From Phlebotomus papatasi (Eukaryota; Arthropoda; Insecta; Diptera; Psychodidae), in the NCBI RefSeq assembly GCF_024763615.1, contig NC_077222.1, positions 78,740,001 through 78,804,000 of the forward strand: a stretch of 64,000 nt of DNA, written 5' to 3'. Each line of letters begins with the position of its first letter. Within the stretch, counting starts at the first letter, position 1. Under the pieces are notes generated by a model. It was not told the DNA's origin, did no database searches, and saw only the letters and a program-made list of their open reading frames with translations. This document shows positions 35,237-48,600 of this stretch, piece by piece. The position numbers were made by a program, and so were the translations under genes.

Positions 35237-35426
35237 TGTGACCTCGTGTTTAAAAGTGTTTCTGAACTGTACCAATCCACAGCAAGTGAACTTTTCTGTA
35301 GAATTTGTAGTTCTTTGTTTGTCAAATAGAAAGCCAAACAGCCTCTATGGCTAGGTTTTTTTTCTCAATCTCTCTCTCTCTCAGAGCATATCATCCTCCA
35401 CATTTAGTGATATACGTGCATATGTA

Positions 35427-35762
35427 CAGTAGAGCCCCGCTATAGGCCATCGCTCTATAGTCCACAATTTATCGACCGTTAATTTCAAAACACTGATTTA
35501 AAGTTAGGTTATGTTTTTTAGTACGCGACATGCAATGTTGTCATAATTATTTTAATATTTTTGCCAAACTTTATTGAGTAGTTATGATAATTGTGATCCA
35601 TAATGAAGAGAGCGAGGACAAGTACCGCAATCGCAAAGAAAGTGGAAGCCGTCGAGCAATTTCAATACTAAAAGTCGTTGATAATTTTAAAAAATGACAT
35701 GGACTATGTGCGATCTAAGTGTCAAATCTGGAACCAAATGGCCTATAGCGGGGCTCTAGCTC
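35427..35762 (+). mobile_element. pogo/Tigger-like transposon remnant
   Basis: The left tip reads CAGTAGAGCCCCGCTATAGG and the right end carries the complement (CCTATAGCGGGGCTCTAG). A TA precedes the left tip. Inside (about 35602-35670) the plus strand reads ATGAAGAGAGCGAGGACAAG, translating to MKRARTSTAIAKKVEAVEQF, like the start of the CENP-B-type helix-turn-helix of pogo-family transposases. The rest of the transposase is deleted, so this is a nonautonomous derivative. Confidence 0.65.
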
Positions 35763-36399
35763 CTCTGTGAAAAGAAGTAGAAATCAGAAACTTGGCATAG
35801 GATCAAGGGCAATGGAAGGCTCTTTAACTGTGTATATATATACGTTTCCCCCTGCCACTCCTTCCAGCAGTCCCCATACAAAATGAGGACTTTTTCCACT
35901 ATAACTCCTCTCTGAGAAAAGATAGAAAGCTGAAACTCGTCATGGGAATAAGGTTTATGGAAGGCTATTCAGTCATACAAAATCTGATTACGATTTCAAA
36001 AGAAAACAAATAAATAAATAAATCAATCAATCACAGTTAGAAAAATAAGTCAAAATATGTATAATTTTACTGAAATCGATGAATACAATGAGGCCATATC
36101 TTTCTCTGTAACATATTAAAAGTATCAGATATACATAATATAAGTTCATTAAAATCGGTTGAATAGTTCTAAAACTTAACATTTTCTTTATTTGGAAACT
36201 TTGATAACCTAGAGCGCCCCTTGCGGTCGACTTGTGAACTTATCTATAGCGCCGTTTTGTAGGATTTTTCGAGACCTTTCGATTGAGCATTAGTTGATTA
36301 AATTCGGTTGATAAATCTTTGAGATATAAGGTTTATAGTTTTGACTTTGAGCCATCATGTTTCAATGTTCTCCTACGCAGGTTATGCATTGTAAAGACA

Positions 36400-37297
36400 T
36401 ATCGTCAGTTAAATCAGCATTTATCGTAACTTCATTTTTGCGATTTTGAGATATATACATATTTGGAATCAGCGTAATTTTGTTTATTAAACGAACTTGA
36501 GAAAAAGAAACTTTTATAAGCCCAATAAAAATTATATTAAACAAAATTATCGCAAGTGCCCTTAATTAAGAAAAATTTATAAGAATTTATTCTAATTTCC
36601 ATTTTTAGGGAAGTTACGACAAATTTCCATACAAAATTTTCAGTAATCAACATTTGCCGTAATTTATTTTGTTCGTTTGCGTGGCTCGTAATTTGCAGCA
36701 AAAATGTAATATTTCTCAATAAAACGTTCACAAACTCTTCCATATATCCAAAGACAGTGCGAATAATGTAACATGAAATCATTTTAATTCAATATTTGCG
36801 AGAAAAAAGTGAGAAAAATCCCTACCCATCTGTCATTAATTCAAAACAAAACAAGCGACGTGGCACACAAAATTTATTCAATAAAACTTATGAAATAAAA
36901 GCTTTTAGAGACAGGGATAACAGTATTATTGACTAATTTAGTTAAAGGCGCTTATTATCACTAGAATAATTCAAATTGATATAATGCATTTTAGAAAAAT
37001 TTCGTAACTTCCAGAATCCCCATACATTGGAAGTAACGGATTTATAAACGATGGAAGTTACGATAAAATATTATTGTGTTTCTTCTAACATATATCTCAA
37101 TATTTCAGCTTTTAAATAATTTTATAAAGATTTTCTCGAGTTAACTTACAGTATATTAGTGCCACTTTTATTATTTTGACTCAAAAGTATCGCATTCGGG
37201 GCTCATTTTTAAGAGAAATAATGATTAACTGAAAATTTCGTCTCCTGAAAAGTTGTCAAAAGGAAGTTACGACAAATGCTGATTTAACTGACGATAT
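36400..37297. mobile_element. TATCGTCAGTTAAATCAGC inverted-repeat element
   Basis: Both ends read TATCGTCAGTTAAATCAGCA, then TTTATCGTAACTTC or TTTGTCGTAACTTCC, an inverted repeat of about 38 bp. The word GGAAGTTACGA(C/T)AAA and its complement recur inside at about 36609, 37004, 37048 and 37262. It is 898 bp with no transposase. The minus frames 36362-36544 and 36537-36782 cross the terminal and internal repeats and are not genes. Confidence 0.85.
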
Positions 37298-37585
37298 ACT
37301 TTTATGTCCATTTCGAGTATATGCAGTCATTTAATATATTTTATGTTACAATTTATTCTTTCCCTTCAAAAAGACAGTATAAATGCGCACATTTTATATA
37401 AGAGATTATTTTTCTTCTACGAAAATAGTTTTTTTTTTTGCTATAGAACTTTTCCTCCATGGTTTAGAGAACTTTGGTCCCAGAACAAAAGTTATTACCT
37501 ATACCATGGCTTATTCAATGATATAGGTCTCATTAGTGGTCGCACCATAGACCACTTTTGCCTATTTTGTCATTTTACAGGTTAA

Positions 37586-38603
37586 CTCTTTCCGGACCAC
37601 AACATATCCAGCGAACGAATTTCAGTAAAACTCACTTTATTGTAAGTCTTAGTGGTCAAATATGATACTTTTGTAGAGAAAGAATTTTCTCCGCCTCTGG
37701 GAAATTGGAAAACTCATGGGAACTCTCGTCCCCTAAAGAACGCAAAGGATACAAACTTGGACAAACTTCAATTTTCCAAAAGCCAATAATATCAATTTTG
37801 TGAATTATTTTTGCATGTCAAATGACTCCTTTACAATGTTGATCACTAAAACAAGAAGAATTATTGACCAGTATCTTGTGGGATGCCCAGGAAGTGCTAA
37901 AAAGGACACCCAGCACCTGCTTGCCAACAGATTCCTCAAAATATTTCACAGAATAACACTTTAACACACATTTCTCTCAACAGGATGTTATTGCAGACAC
38001 ATTAAGCTTTCTCAAGAGCCAAAAAAACACTTCCTGGACAATCAGAATTTACCAAAATCTGGAAGAATAGGAAAAACTTCCTCGAAAGCAATCTCCCTCG
38101 CTGCCAAATGTCAAAATTATCGGCCATATTGACAAAAATTTCGCTCCCGCTTGGAATTTTCTTACAAGGTTGGTGTCAAAAAGCAAATGGCGGACATTGG
38201 CGGGATAACCTTACATTTGACCTCTAGATTCTTGCGGACGAGAATTCCCATCAAGTTTGAACAAGTTTTTTTAAAATTTATGAAAAAATTGTTTTTCGAA
38301 TTTATGTAATCTGTAATTGTTAATTATCATACTTATTGGCCCCGAGAGGTTTTTCCTTATTCGGGTCTAGAAATATCAAAAAAGTCACAATATCTGCAAG
38401 GAAGCAGAAAATCGAAAATTCACGATTTTTGACCAAGAATATCTTAGCTCAGGAGTTAATTGAGATCCTGCAAAAAATATCCTAGATTTGGACATCCTTT
38501 TAGTTTGTAATCATCCACAAAAATCGGAATTTTATCGATTCTAAATAGTCTAAAAAAATTCTTTATTCCATGGGTACCCAGAGTCCCAAAGGAGACGAAA
38601 GAG
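37586..38603. mobile_element. TTAA-flanked piggyBac-like nonautonomous element
   Basis: TTAA is found at 37582-37585 and 38604-38607. The tips read CTCTTTCCGGACC and, reverse-complemented at the right, CTCTTTCGTCTCC. About 800 bp of its interior and right end is repeated in the same orientation at 53794-54600, and an older fragment is at 25540-25722. It lies about 460 bp upstream of mRpL34. No transposase frame is present. Confidence 0.7.
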
Positions 38604-39066
38604 TTAAATGTGTAGGTCCCTGGGCAATGAATTATCCACTCTTTAAAACCGAGGACACGGAGCTTGATCTTGTCCCTTTTACGCCCTTTCCAAGACTACC
38701 CCTTCTCCACATGAAAACTCTATTTTTCGATCCCGTTCTCGTTCCCGAGGATTTGACTTGGGAATTTCAAATTATGAGCGTTTTAATTCTTACAGGAAGG
38801 AAATTTATGTAAAGGACCTATAATTAATAATCTTAAGCCTTCAGTGAATGACTGAATATTTTCGAGGATCAGATCGAGACTTTTGGGACCTTAGTCGATT
38901 ATAGTATCGATGGCTCTTATAAATTTCACTGCGCGAGTTCACTACAAAAAGCGCGGGAAGAAAATCCCTCATATGACAGCAGAGCTCCTGGTGGATGTTC
39001 CAAGAACTATCAGACTGTCATATTTTGTTCGAGTAATTGTGTTTTTCTTTGAGTTTTCTTGGGAAA

Positions 39067-39436
39067 ATGTTCAATATCTCTCCAATTTTCTCAACTATTC
39101 TAAGGTAAGTACATTTTAAGAAGTTTATTTTACCTCATTCCTTAAAATTTTATTGAAATATTCGTGTGTTTTGGGCATTTAAACAGAAATCCATGGACTA
39201 CCCAAATATTCCAGAGGAGCTTTCACAGTGTGACCCAAAATAACGTGATAGCCCCAAAAGCCGGTGGTCTGTGGAGCCTCATTTTCTCCCGCACGAACAT
39301 CAGAAATAACTTCCCACGGCCCAGTGAGATAAAACGAGTTAGGAAATTGGGACTTCAAGCCAGACTAGCCACAGCTGGAGGTAGAAGGGTGATTATGAGG
39401 AGAATTCTTAAAGGAAGGCACGTTCTATCTCACTAG
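39067..39436 (+). CDS. mRpL34: Mitochondrial ribosomal protein L34 (bL34m)
   Basis: Two exons: 39067-39104, then intron 39105-39186 (GTAAGT donor, TTTAAACAG acceptor), then 39187-39436. The joined frame is 95 aa. The basic, hydrophobic N-terminus (starting MFNISPIFSTILRNP) looks like a mitochondrial import signal. The C-terminal 37 residues match the bL34 signature: PRPSEIKRVRK, then ARLATAGGRRVIMRRI and LKGRHVLSH, corresponding to the bacterial K.R..GF.aRM.t..GR.vl..RR.KGR...S pattern. The product should sit near the exit tunnel of the mitochondrial large subunit. The downstream neighbour XRN1 is convergent; the two stop codons are 219 bp apart. Start choice: this ATG is the only one that is in frame across the splice and gives a targeting peptide. 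Confidence 0.92.
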
Positions 39437-39655
39437 AATGCCTTCAGGAAATGATCTTGCAAAGTAGGCTGTTTTTTTAGAAGGTCCCACATGTAAAATA
39501 TATTTCAAGTAAACGTAAAATTCAATAGTAAACTTACATTTGTTTTTCTTCACAATTCGACGATTTTTTTATACATTCTACATGCAGTTCTTCCGGGGGA
39601 CTTCAGGTGTCTTTACGTATACTTCTCGGAGTCCTTGTAATTTACTTCTTAAATT

Positions 39656-42600
39656 TTATGAACTTATATCAAATTTAGCTGCAATTCTTGGTTGACGAGG
39701 TGCCGGTGGTTGTGTTTTCTGCAAGATCAGTTTTTAAGGAATCTCTCTTTGGAAAAGTTTAAATTTGAAGTGTTTTACCTTGACTTTTGGGATCTCTGGC
39801 TCCTTGGGCGTGGCTGCCTTTTCAACCTTCACAGCTTCACTGTCAATCTTGGTCATAAAGGCTGTGAATTTTTGCCTATTCTCTTCCTGATTCTGCCCCA
39901 CTCTCTGCCTCTGTTGAGCATTTCTCTGTTCAAAAGTCTCCTTCAACTGCTGCTGCAGATTCTTCTGTTTCACAATCTTCCTAGCCGCCTGCAGGGGTAT
40001 AAAGTCACTTCGTCCTCCCAGAGGACCAATTGACGAATTCTGTTGCTGCTGCTGCGGCGGAGGCCTCTGGTTGGGCATAATATTCATTGGGATTCCCTGT
40101 GGTCGAGCATGTGGCCAGAAATTCAGCGGTTGCTGTGGATAATTTGGCCTCATCTGCCAACAGGGAAAGGCTCCGGCAAAGGGAGGAATTGGATAGATTA
40201 GCGGTGGTTTTTTCTGATGCATGGCAAATGCCGATAATTGTGGCTGAAAGCCTGGAACTGGCGGAGGATGCAAAACCGGAGGTGGCCTCTGTGGAGTCGA
40301 TTGAGGTCTCCGTGTCTCCTTCTTGGGCTCCGGAATGGTCTTTTGAGCAACAACCGGGGGAGTTCCTGCAAAACTCTGTGGCTTCGTAGCTGCTGCTTCT
40401 TGCCTCCAGAGCGGAGGCGGTGGTGGAAGTTTGGCCGGAGCTTGAACATTAATCTTTTCCTCCACTTCTTCCGGTTTTGAGTCCAATTTCAGAAGTTTCC
40501 TCAACAAATCCGATCCATCTTTAGCTTCAGAAATAGGTTCCACCGATTTCTTCGGAATCAGATGGACAGGAGGCAATGGATACTTTTGTTCCTTTAACTT
40601 TGTCCAAATATCATTGTACTGAGAAGGCTCAATCTTTTGCTTCTCTCCCGATTTTATGTTTTTGACATTCCCATTCACCCTTGACACATTCGGTGATTGA
40701 TTTTCCGGGAGTTTTTCACTCCGTGGCGAAGAAATCCTCTCAGATTTCTCAATCTGAACCTTCAAAGGATTCTTCGGATAAAATTCCCTGGAACTTTGCT
40801 GCTGCTGCTGCTGTTCTTTTGGCTGTTTTTGATCCTTGGACGAATACTTCAGTCTCCCATAAGTTATATTAATTAAAACATAATCAGGCACACGAAATAC
40901 CCTTCCCTGAGCCAATCCATACAGTGATTGTCCAGCCTCAAATTCCTCATCAAAAAGTACATCAATCAAATTTGTCCCTCCCGTCTTTTGTGTTTCAAAT
41001 CTAATTGGATTTGGATCAACTTCCGGAATAATTGACACAATTGTCCCCTTCATACCCAATGGAACCCCATAAGCTGAACTCGCCACAATCACCCTATCAA
41101 ACAATTTAAAAATAACATCAGGATCTGGCCCTTTTCCCAACTTCATCAATCCCGGCCGATAAACCAACTTTGGCTTAATCTGCAATTTCAATTGTTTGTA
41201 AACGAGATTCTTCTTATTCTGATTCACAACCTCAATCATCTCCTCAATAATTTCCCTCTCAATCATCTGAGCACCAATCTGTTGTCTCTCCATATTATAA
41301 TGAGGCTGTTCCCGAACAAATGCCTGCATCTCCTGCAAAAGACTCCCATCGAGTTCATTTGGTTGCAAATCCTCCTCAAAAATATCCCCCATCTTCCTTT
41401 CGGCCAACAAACTAAACAATCTGGGAAATCTATTGAGATATTCCGAAACAATTTTTATCACATCACGACTAAAATACCAATGACCCTGGATTTTTTTCGT
41501 GAAACCTGGAATTTCGGTGTTTGCCTTTCTGGATTGCATCAATAATCCCACATTCACCTTCTTCACATTGTCCTCACTGTGAACGGGCCTTCGGGCACCT
41601 CCTATGATCAACACAGATCCAGAGATTTGCCCAAGAACCGATGGGATGATACCAATTTCTGTAGCAGCCTTCAAACACGACAGATACTTCTCAGAAGATC
41701 TGCGATGCTTGAGAATAAGATCGGGAAATTCGGGCTCAGGGAAGACACTCAGTAACACTGAAAAAAAAATTAAAATTTGCTTGCTTGGAAATTTTATACT
41801 TTGCAAATTATTGAAGTAAATTTACCAGTGATCTTTTTTGCAAAGATCAATTACGAAATGTTTAGTAAATTTTTTACAAAACGCAAACGAAAATTTGTTC
41901 TTAAAATATTTGGTCTCAGTCGAAAACCCGAATGATCAAAACAAAAGCCCGAATAAGTCGAAATCCCAAAGTCAAAATCCTTATTTGGTTTGAAATATCG
42001 AAAGCCAAAGTCCTGAATTGATCAAAATCCTGAAACAGTCGAAATTCCGAATAGATTGAAATTCTGAATAGTCAAAATCTCGAAAAGTCAAAATCCCGAA
42101 TTGGTCGGGATTTTGATTTGGGATTTTGATCTCAAATGGTTAAAATCCCGAGCAGTTAAAATCATGAATGAGATGAAATTCCGAATGAATTCTGAATAGA
42201 TCGAAGTCCCGTATGTATTGAAATCCCAAATGAGTCGAAATCATGAAAGCGAAAATCTCAAATAGATCGAAATCCCAAATGCTAAAATGACCGAATAGTC
42301 GAAATCTCGAATAATTCGAAATCCAGAATAAGTCGAAATCCCAAATGAGTCAAAATACCGAATGATCTACATTCCAAAGTGTTAAAATCCCAAATTAGTC
42401 GAAATCCCTAATAGATCAAAATCTCGAATAGTCAAAATTCTGAATGAGTCGAAATATCGAATAGATAGAAATCCCGAATATGTTGAAATACCAAATGGCC
42501 AAAATCCTGAGTGATTAAAATGTCGAATGAGTCGGAATCCCGAATAGATCGAACTTCCCTATGTCAAAATCTCTAAAAGTCAAAATTCTGAATTGATCAG

Positions 42601-45600
42601 GATTTTGATTTAGGATTCATTTGATTTAATTTGGGATTTTGATCCCAAATGGTTACAACAATCCCGAGTGGTCAAAATCCTGAATGAGTTGAAATTCCGA
42701 ATGAGTCGAAATCACGAATAGATGAAAATCTCAAATAGTCAAAATCCCGAATGAATCGAAATATCGAATAGATTGAAATCCCGAATGTGTCGAAAACCCA
42801 AATGGCCAAAAATCCTGAGTGGTCAAAATCCCGAAGGGTCAAAATTTTGAAAAGTCAAAATCCCAAATTAGCCGGAGTTTTGATTTGGGATTGATATGAT
42901 TTGATTTCGAATTTTGATCACAAATGGTTGTAGTCCCGTGTAGTTAAAGTCGTGAATGAGTATCCCGAATGTGTCGAAATCCCAAATGGCTAAAATTTTG
43001 AGTTGTCAAAATCCCGAAATCGCGAATAAGACGAAATCTCAAATCCTGAGTGATCAAAATCTCGAAAAGCCAAAATCCTGAATTGATCGGAAGTCCCGAA
43101 TGTATTGAAATCTCAAATGGCTAAAATGGTGAATGGTCAAAATTCCAAATGAGTCGAAATCTCGAAAAGTCAAAATCGCGAATTAGCCGGGATTTTGATT
43201 TGGGATTAATTTGATTTGATTTCGGATTTTGATCGCAAACGGGTAAAATCCCGTGTAGTTTAAGTCCTGAATGATTTGAACTCCAGAATGTGTCGATATC
43301 CTAAATGGCCAAAATCCTGAGTTGTCAAAATCCCAAAATCCCGAATAAGACGAAATCCCAAATGGCCAAAATCGTGAGTGATCAAAATCTTGAAAAACCA
43401 AAATCCCGAATTGATCGGGAGTTTGATTTAATTTCGGATTTTAATCCCAAATCGTTAAAATCCCGAGTAGCCAAAATCCTGAATGAGTTGAAATTCCGAA
43501 TGATTCGAAATCCTGAATAGATCGAAATTTCAAATAGTCAAAATCTCGAATGAGTCGAAATACTGAATAAATCGAAATCCCGAATGTGTCGATCGAAAAC
43601 TCAAATTTCCAAAATCTTGAGTGGTCAAAATACCGAATGAGTCAAAATCCCGAATGAGTCTAAATCTCGAATTGTCAAAATCTCTAAAAGTCAAAATCCT
43701 GAATTACCCGGGATTTTGATATGGGATTGATTTAATTTGATTTCGGATTTTGATCGCAAATAGTTAAAATCCCGTGTAGTTTAAGTCCTGAATTATTTGA
43801 AAGCACGAATGTGTAGAAATCCCAAATGGCTAAGATCCTGAGTTGTCAAAATCCCGAAATTCCGAATAAGACGTATTCCCAAATGGCCAAAATTCTGAGT
43901 AATCAAAATGTCGAATGAGTCGAAATCCCTAATAGATCAAAATTCTGAATGGCTAAAATAATGAGCGGTGAAAATCCCAAATGTGTCGAAAGCCTGAATA
44001 GATCGAAATTCAGAATGGTCAAAATGGCAAAAAGCCAAAATTCCGGGTGGATCGAAATCCTGAAATCCAAATCCAAAATTCCCGAATAAGTCGATATCCC
44101 AAATAAGTCGAAATCTCAACTAATCAAAATTCTGAAGGGATTGAAGTCCCGAAAGGGTCAAAATCCCGATAGCCAAGATCCGGAATAGATGAAAATCCCG
44201 AAGATACTTTGCAAAAATTGGTTACACAAAACAAAATTTGATACATAGAAATAAAACGGAAATGCCTAAAACTAATAAAATATTTTTGGGAAACGAAAAA
44301 GTACAATCCATTTTGGCATTTTCGGTTTGAATTTAAGCGATTTTTGATCCGAATTTTGGTTTTTCTGGTTTTTGGTTTTCGAGATTTTATTTTTTTCTCC
44401 ATTTTGATCCTTTCGGGAATTCGGTTTTGGTTTTTTTTTCAACCCATTCGGAATTTGACTACCACCGTTTTGATAATCTTACTTCAAAAAGTTCACAGAC
44501 TTCTTGAAGTTTTAACACAGCGCCTGTAATATCGGTTTTATGAATTTCAGTATTTTTAGGATTTTCAGAGAATTGTCGTCCACGTCAAGACCTTTAACCT
44601 TTCCTTTCCCAAAACTAAAATTTCTTCAGTAAAATCGGAAATATAATCAAATGAGTATCAAAAAAATGTTTTGCCTAGATCACAGGCGCAAAAGCAAATT
44701 AATAAAAAAAATAATTTAATTTTGAATCAGAATTTTGAAAATTTGCAAAGTTGACGCTGAAAATAATAAAAAGTCAACAAAAAATGTTCCTCACCTCGAA
44801 TTCTTTCATTTTTGGCTACCGTTGAAGTATCAATCACTTCGCCTTTGCATCCATATTGCGGTGTGCTGAGGAGGAAGATAGTGCCCCCAATGGGAAAGAC
44901 CTGCTCTACCGTCTTGAACTGCATAAAGTCCGGATTGTGCACTGTCAAATCGCTGACAATTGCCTGATATTGCGAAATTGAAAAATCTTAAGCTCATCTC
45001 CGATAAGAAATTTGATAAGATCGTGGGAAAGAAACAAATTACCTGAAGTGGATACGATTGTTCAATTCTTGACCAGACTTTTTTCAATGTCATCACACCA
45101 TGTGGCCCAAAAATGTACTCCCTAGACTCAATGGGAAGCACATGAACAAGTTTTGTCGTCTCGCCAATTTCAATTCCCAGCCTTTGTTTATTGTGATCAT
45201 GGAGTCCTAAGATTGCTCTCTGAAAAGCTCGAAAATCATGATCTTCCACCTTCTCATTTGCTCCATATCTGACCATCTCATTGGACACTGCAGTCACTTT
45301 GGCTTCAACCAAGTGAGGCCATCCAATGAAGACTTCCTTGCCAACCAACTTCCTGGCCAAATCTTTGATATTCTGATCAAGATTGTTCGATTGCGAATTC
45401 AAATGAATGATCATACTCTCATTCATACTAGGCTGCTCAAAAACCTTAACTCTGGCCATTTCAAGCTTCGACGTGTACTGCAAATGCTTTGTGGTTGGGA
45501 ATCCCGGAAAGTGAACACCTTTGAGAGTTTTTTCAGACATTTTTAGCACCATTCGATCAGATGGAACATGAATATCTGCCCTCTCCACGAGAGTTTCTCT

Positions 45601-48600
45601 AGCATAAACCGCATGGATTTTCTCATTTCCTGGCCCCTCACACGATCCCTGATTCTCTGGCACATAATCATACTGGAGCATTGGTCCATGGGTATTCCTC
45701 TCAATTTCTTCATCAGTGAGATTTTTATGGCACTCACTCATTGCCTTCAGCAAACGTTCCTCATTGATAAACGGAATGAGAACAATAGCCTCCCAATCTT
45801 GACGTTTCCCATTCAAATCCGTCTCAAATTCCGTCGGATAGTAATCAATGATATCACTTCTGGGATCCGTCATTAAACCCTGATATGCCGGGGGTAAATG
45901 AGACTTACTGGCCGATGGTAAAACAGCCAAAAGTTGTTCAAATGGCAAAAATGGCCTTCCCATCTCAAACTTCAATTTCATCCCCCTAAAATTCTTCAAA
46001 TCACTGACAAATGGTGCATAGTGATGCGGATAGAACCAACCCCAGGACACAATACCACGATAGTAGTAGAAAAGGGTCCACTGAAGAGCCGAAATGTAGC
46101 AGTAAGTTTGCTCTTTTAAAACATCCCTAAAAACGCATCCCATTAATTTTTTTATTCATTTAATGGGCATTAAGAATTTTAGCCACTTACTCTGTCATAT
46201 CAGGATACTTGAGCTTATTTATATAATATGCCCTTTTGTATTTGAAAAAATTCTTCTCGAATATCGCCTCTTCATCATCATCATCCGAATCACTTGTTAT
46301 TCCAAGCTAAGAGACAAAACAATTATAATTGAACGTGAGTAATGAAAGATAGTGAATTTCGTATCATTAGACAATGGGAATTGTGAAATAGTAAAAAATT
46401 GCAATTTTACTATTAGTCACTATCGATTTGATTTAATTTCAAATCGATTATACAGATGTGACTATTCCAGATGTTCCAAAAACGTTAATTGATTTTTGAT
46501 TTCACCAAATATTTTGAGGTGAAATTTATCAGTCGAATTCAAATAAAGATCTATCATTTTTACAGCTAAAAGCACTGCCTTCCATAAAACTCAACAAGGT
46601 TTAATTCAAGTAAAAAATAATTAGCCGAGACACACACCAAATTTCTAAAATTTTCGAACATGATATTTTTATGAGGCGAGGACGAAGAGCGGAACGGTTA
46701 GAGCAGAGGTGCGCAAGAACCGTTGAAACGTTGAAGCCGAATAAACGTTAAAATACCGTTGAATTCGTTGAATTATTCCTAATAACGGTTTTTCAAGATC
46801 AAAGGTTAAAAAGGCTCTAGGGAGCGTTTTTCTGCACCGAATGGCGTCATATTTGGCCTCCTGGAAAAGTCTTGGAATTTCCAATAAAACTTAACCGGTT
46901 CCAATTTAGAATCGGTTTTGAACCAGTAATGAACCGGTTCATAACCGATAAGTTATTTTTATCCGAAATTCTATTAAGTTACTCCTGAGCTGTATTTTGG
47001 GAATTATTTTGATTGATTTATAAATTGGTTCAAATATAGGTTGTGAATCGGTAATGAACCGGATATGAACCAATAAGTAATTTTCGTTCAAAAATCAATT
47101 TTATTACTCTAATAACTACTTTTTGAGTGATCTTTTGAGTGATTTATGAATCGGTTTAAATCGATTGAGAACCGGTAAACTGTAAATGATGTGAAGGTAC
47201 TTTTGAATGAAACGTTTTTAGATGTCTTTAGTAAGCTTTTAGCTCATAACATCTGGCAGGTTCGTCAAAACTAAGTCTCAATTAGATTTTATAAACATAT
47301 AAAAGAATTTTTTATCGGTATTTACACAAAGATAACTTAAATTGAAATTGTTTTAGAGAATTACTGGTGGAAATTTTCTTATCTTTATGGCTCCGGCACA
47401 CCTTTTTATATCAGAAAAATTTTAAGAAATCAAAATTCGAATCCCTTTCTTTCTCATACGTTTTGCATATGTCTATCTCGTCTATCTCATTCTGTCTCAC
47501 TCTAAATTCGATTGAGCTAAATTGAATTTGTTGTGGCGTTTAAAAGAAGAAGCAGAATGCGAAAGAATGCAAAACGTGTAAAAAAAGAAAAGAATTCAAA
47601 TTTTTAACTTCATGAAATTTTCCTGATCTAAAAAGTCTGCTGGAGTCATTAGAAATAAAATTTAATGGGCCCGGAACAGCTTTTAGATCAGGAAAATTTC
47701 ATAAAATAAAAATTTACTTCATTTTCTTTCTCAAAAGATTTGCGTAAGTAAAATTTCATGAAATTAAAATTCGTGTCCCTTTTTTTCAATAGATCGGTAT
47801 TAGTCTATCTCATTCATTCGGTCTTAAAATTAGACTGAATTAAATTAAATTTGGTGTGATGTTCAAAAGAAGAAGAATAGTGCGAAAGAGTAAGATAGAC
47901 TTATGTAAACAATTTGAGAAGGACAATGAAGTGAATTTCGATTTCATAAAATTTTCTTGATCTAAAAGGTGTGCCTGCGCTATAAGATCATAAAATCGAT
48001 GTTAAAATGGTTTTATGGTGAATTTTAGACAGCAATTTTATAGAACAAAAAAATTTGAAGCTCCTTTTAATCCCTTTTTGTTTAAAAGGAAAGGTTAATA
48101 TTCACTATTAAAAAAAAACTAATGGCTCCGGCACACATTTTAGATCAGAAAAATTTCATAAAGCCAAAATAACATCCCTTTCTTTCTTAAAAGCTCTGCA
48201 TATGTCTATCTTACTCTTTCGCATTCTTCTTCTTCTTTTGAACATCACACCAAATTAAATATAGTTCAGTCCAATTTTGAGTCTAACTAAGAGAGTGCGA
48301 CAGACTTATACAAATACTTTGAAAAAAAGGGACGTGATTTCTGAGTTTATGAAATTTTACCGATATAAAAGGTGTGCCGCAGGCATAATGAAAAACTTTG
48401 CCAGCTAATCCGGACCATCTAAAACCAATCAAAATTGGATTTTAAGAGTTTTCAAATAAAATCTAAATCCTTTTCTCGTAGGAACATTTTTTAGATATTT
48501 GTCAAAAATGCTATTTATTCCAATAAAAAGCTGTTAGGACCCATTAGAAGAGAACGTTTTTGTATGTGTCGAAATCCGCCAAAATCATCAAAATTGATAC

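Noticed and set aside
38910..39119. 69-codon frame starting at 38910 as the first exon of mRpL34
   Set aside because: It is in a different frame from mRpL34 exon 2. The ATG at 39067 joins exon 2 in frame and gives a mitochondrial presequence.
39692..40872. Plus-strand frames opposite XRN1 exon 6
   Set aside because: These are antisense shadows of the Pro/Gln-rich XRN1 tail. The minus frame fits the XRN1 family and splices in frame.
41920..44215. CRISPR-like array
   Set aside because: Units are degenerate, without regular spacers, and lie within an insect intron.
43183..44402. Several 60-92 codon frames with F/G/S-rich repeats (repeat protein?)
   Set aside because: They are translations of the CAAAATCCCGAAT satellite inside an intron, in different frames on both strands.
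45238..46119. Plus-strand frames of about 100 codons opposite XRN1 exon 4
   Set aside because: Antisense shadows of conserved XRN1 coding sequence.
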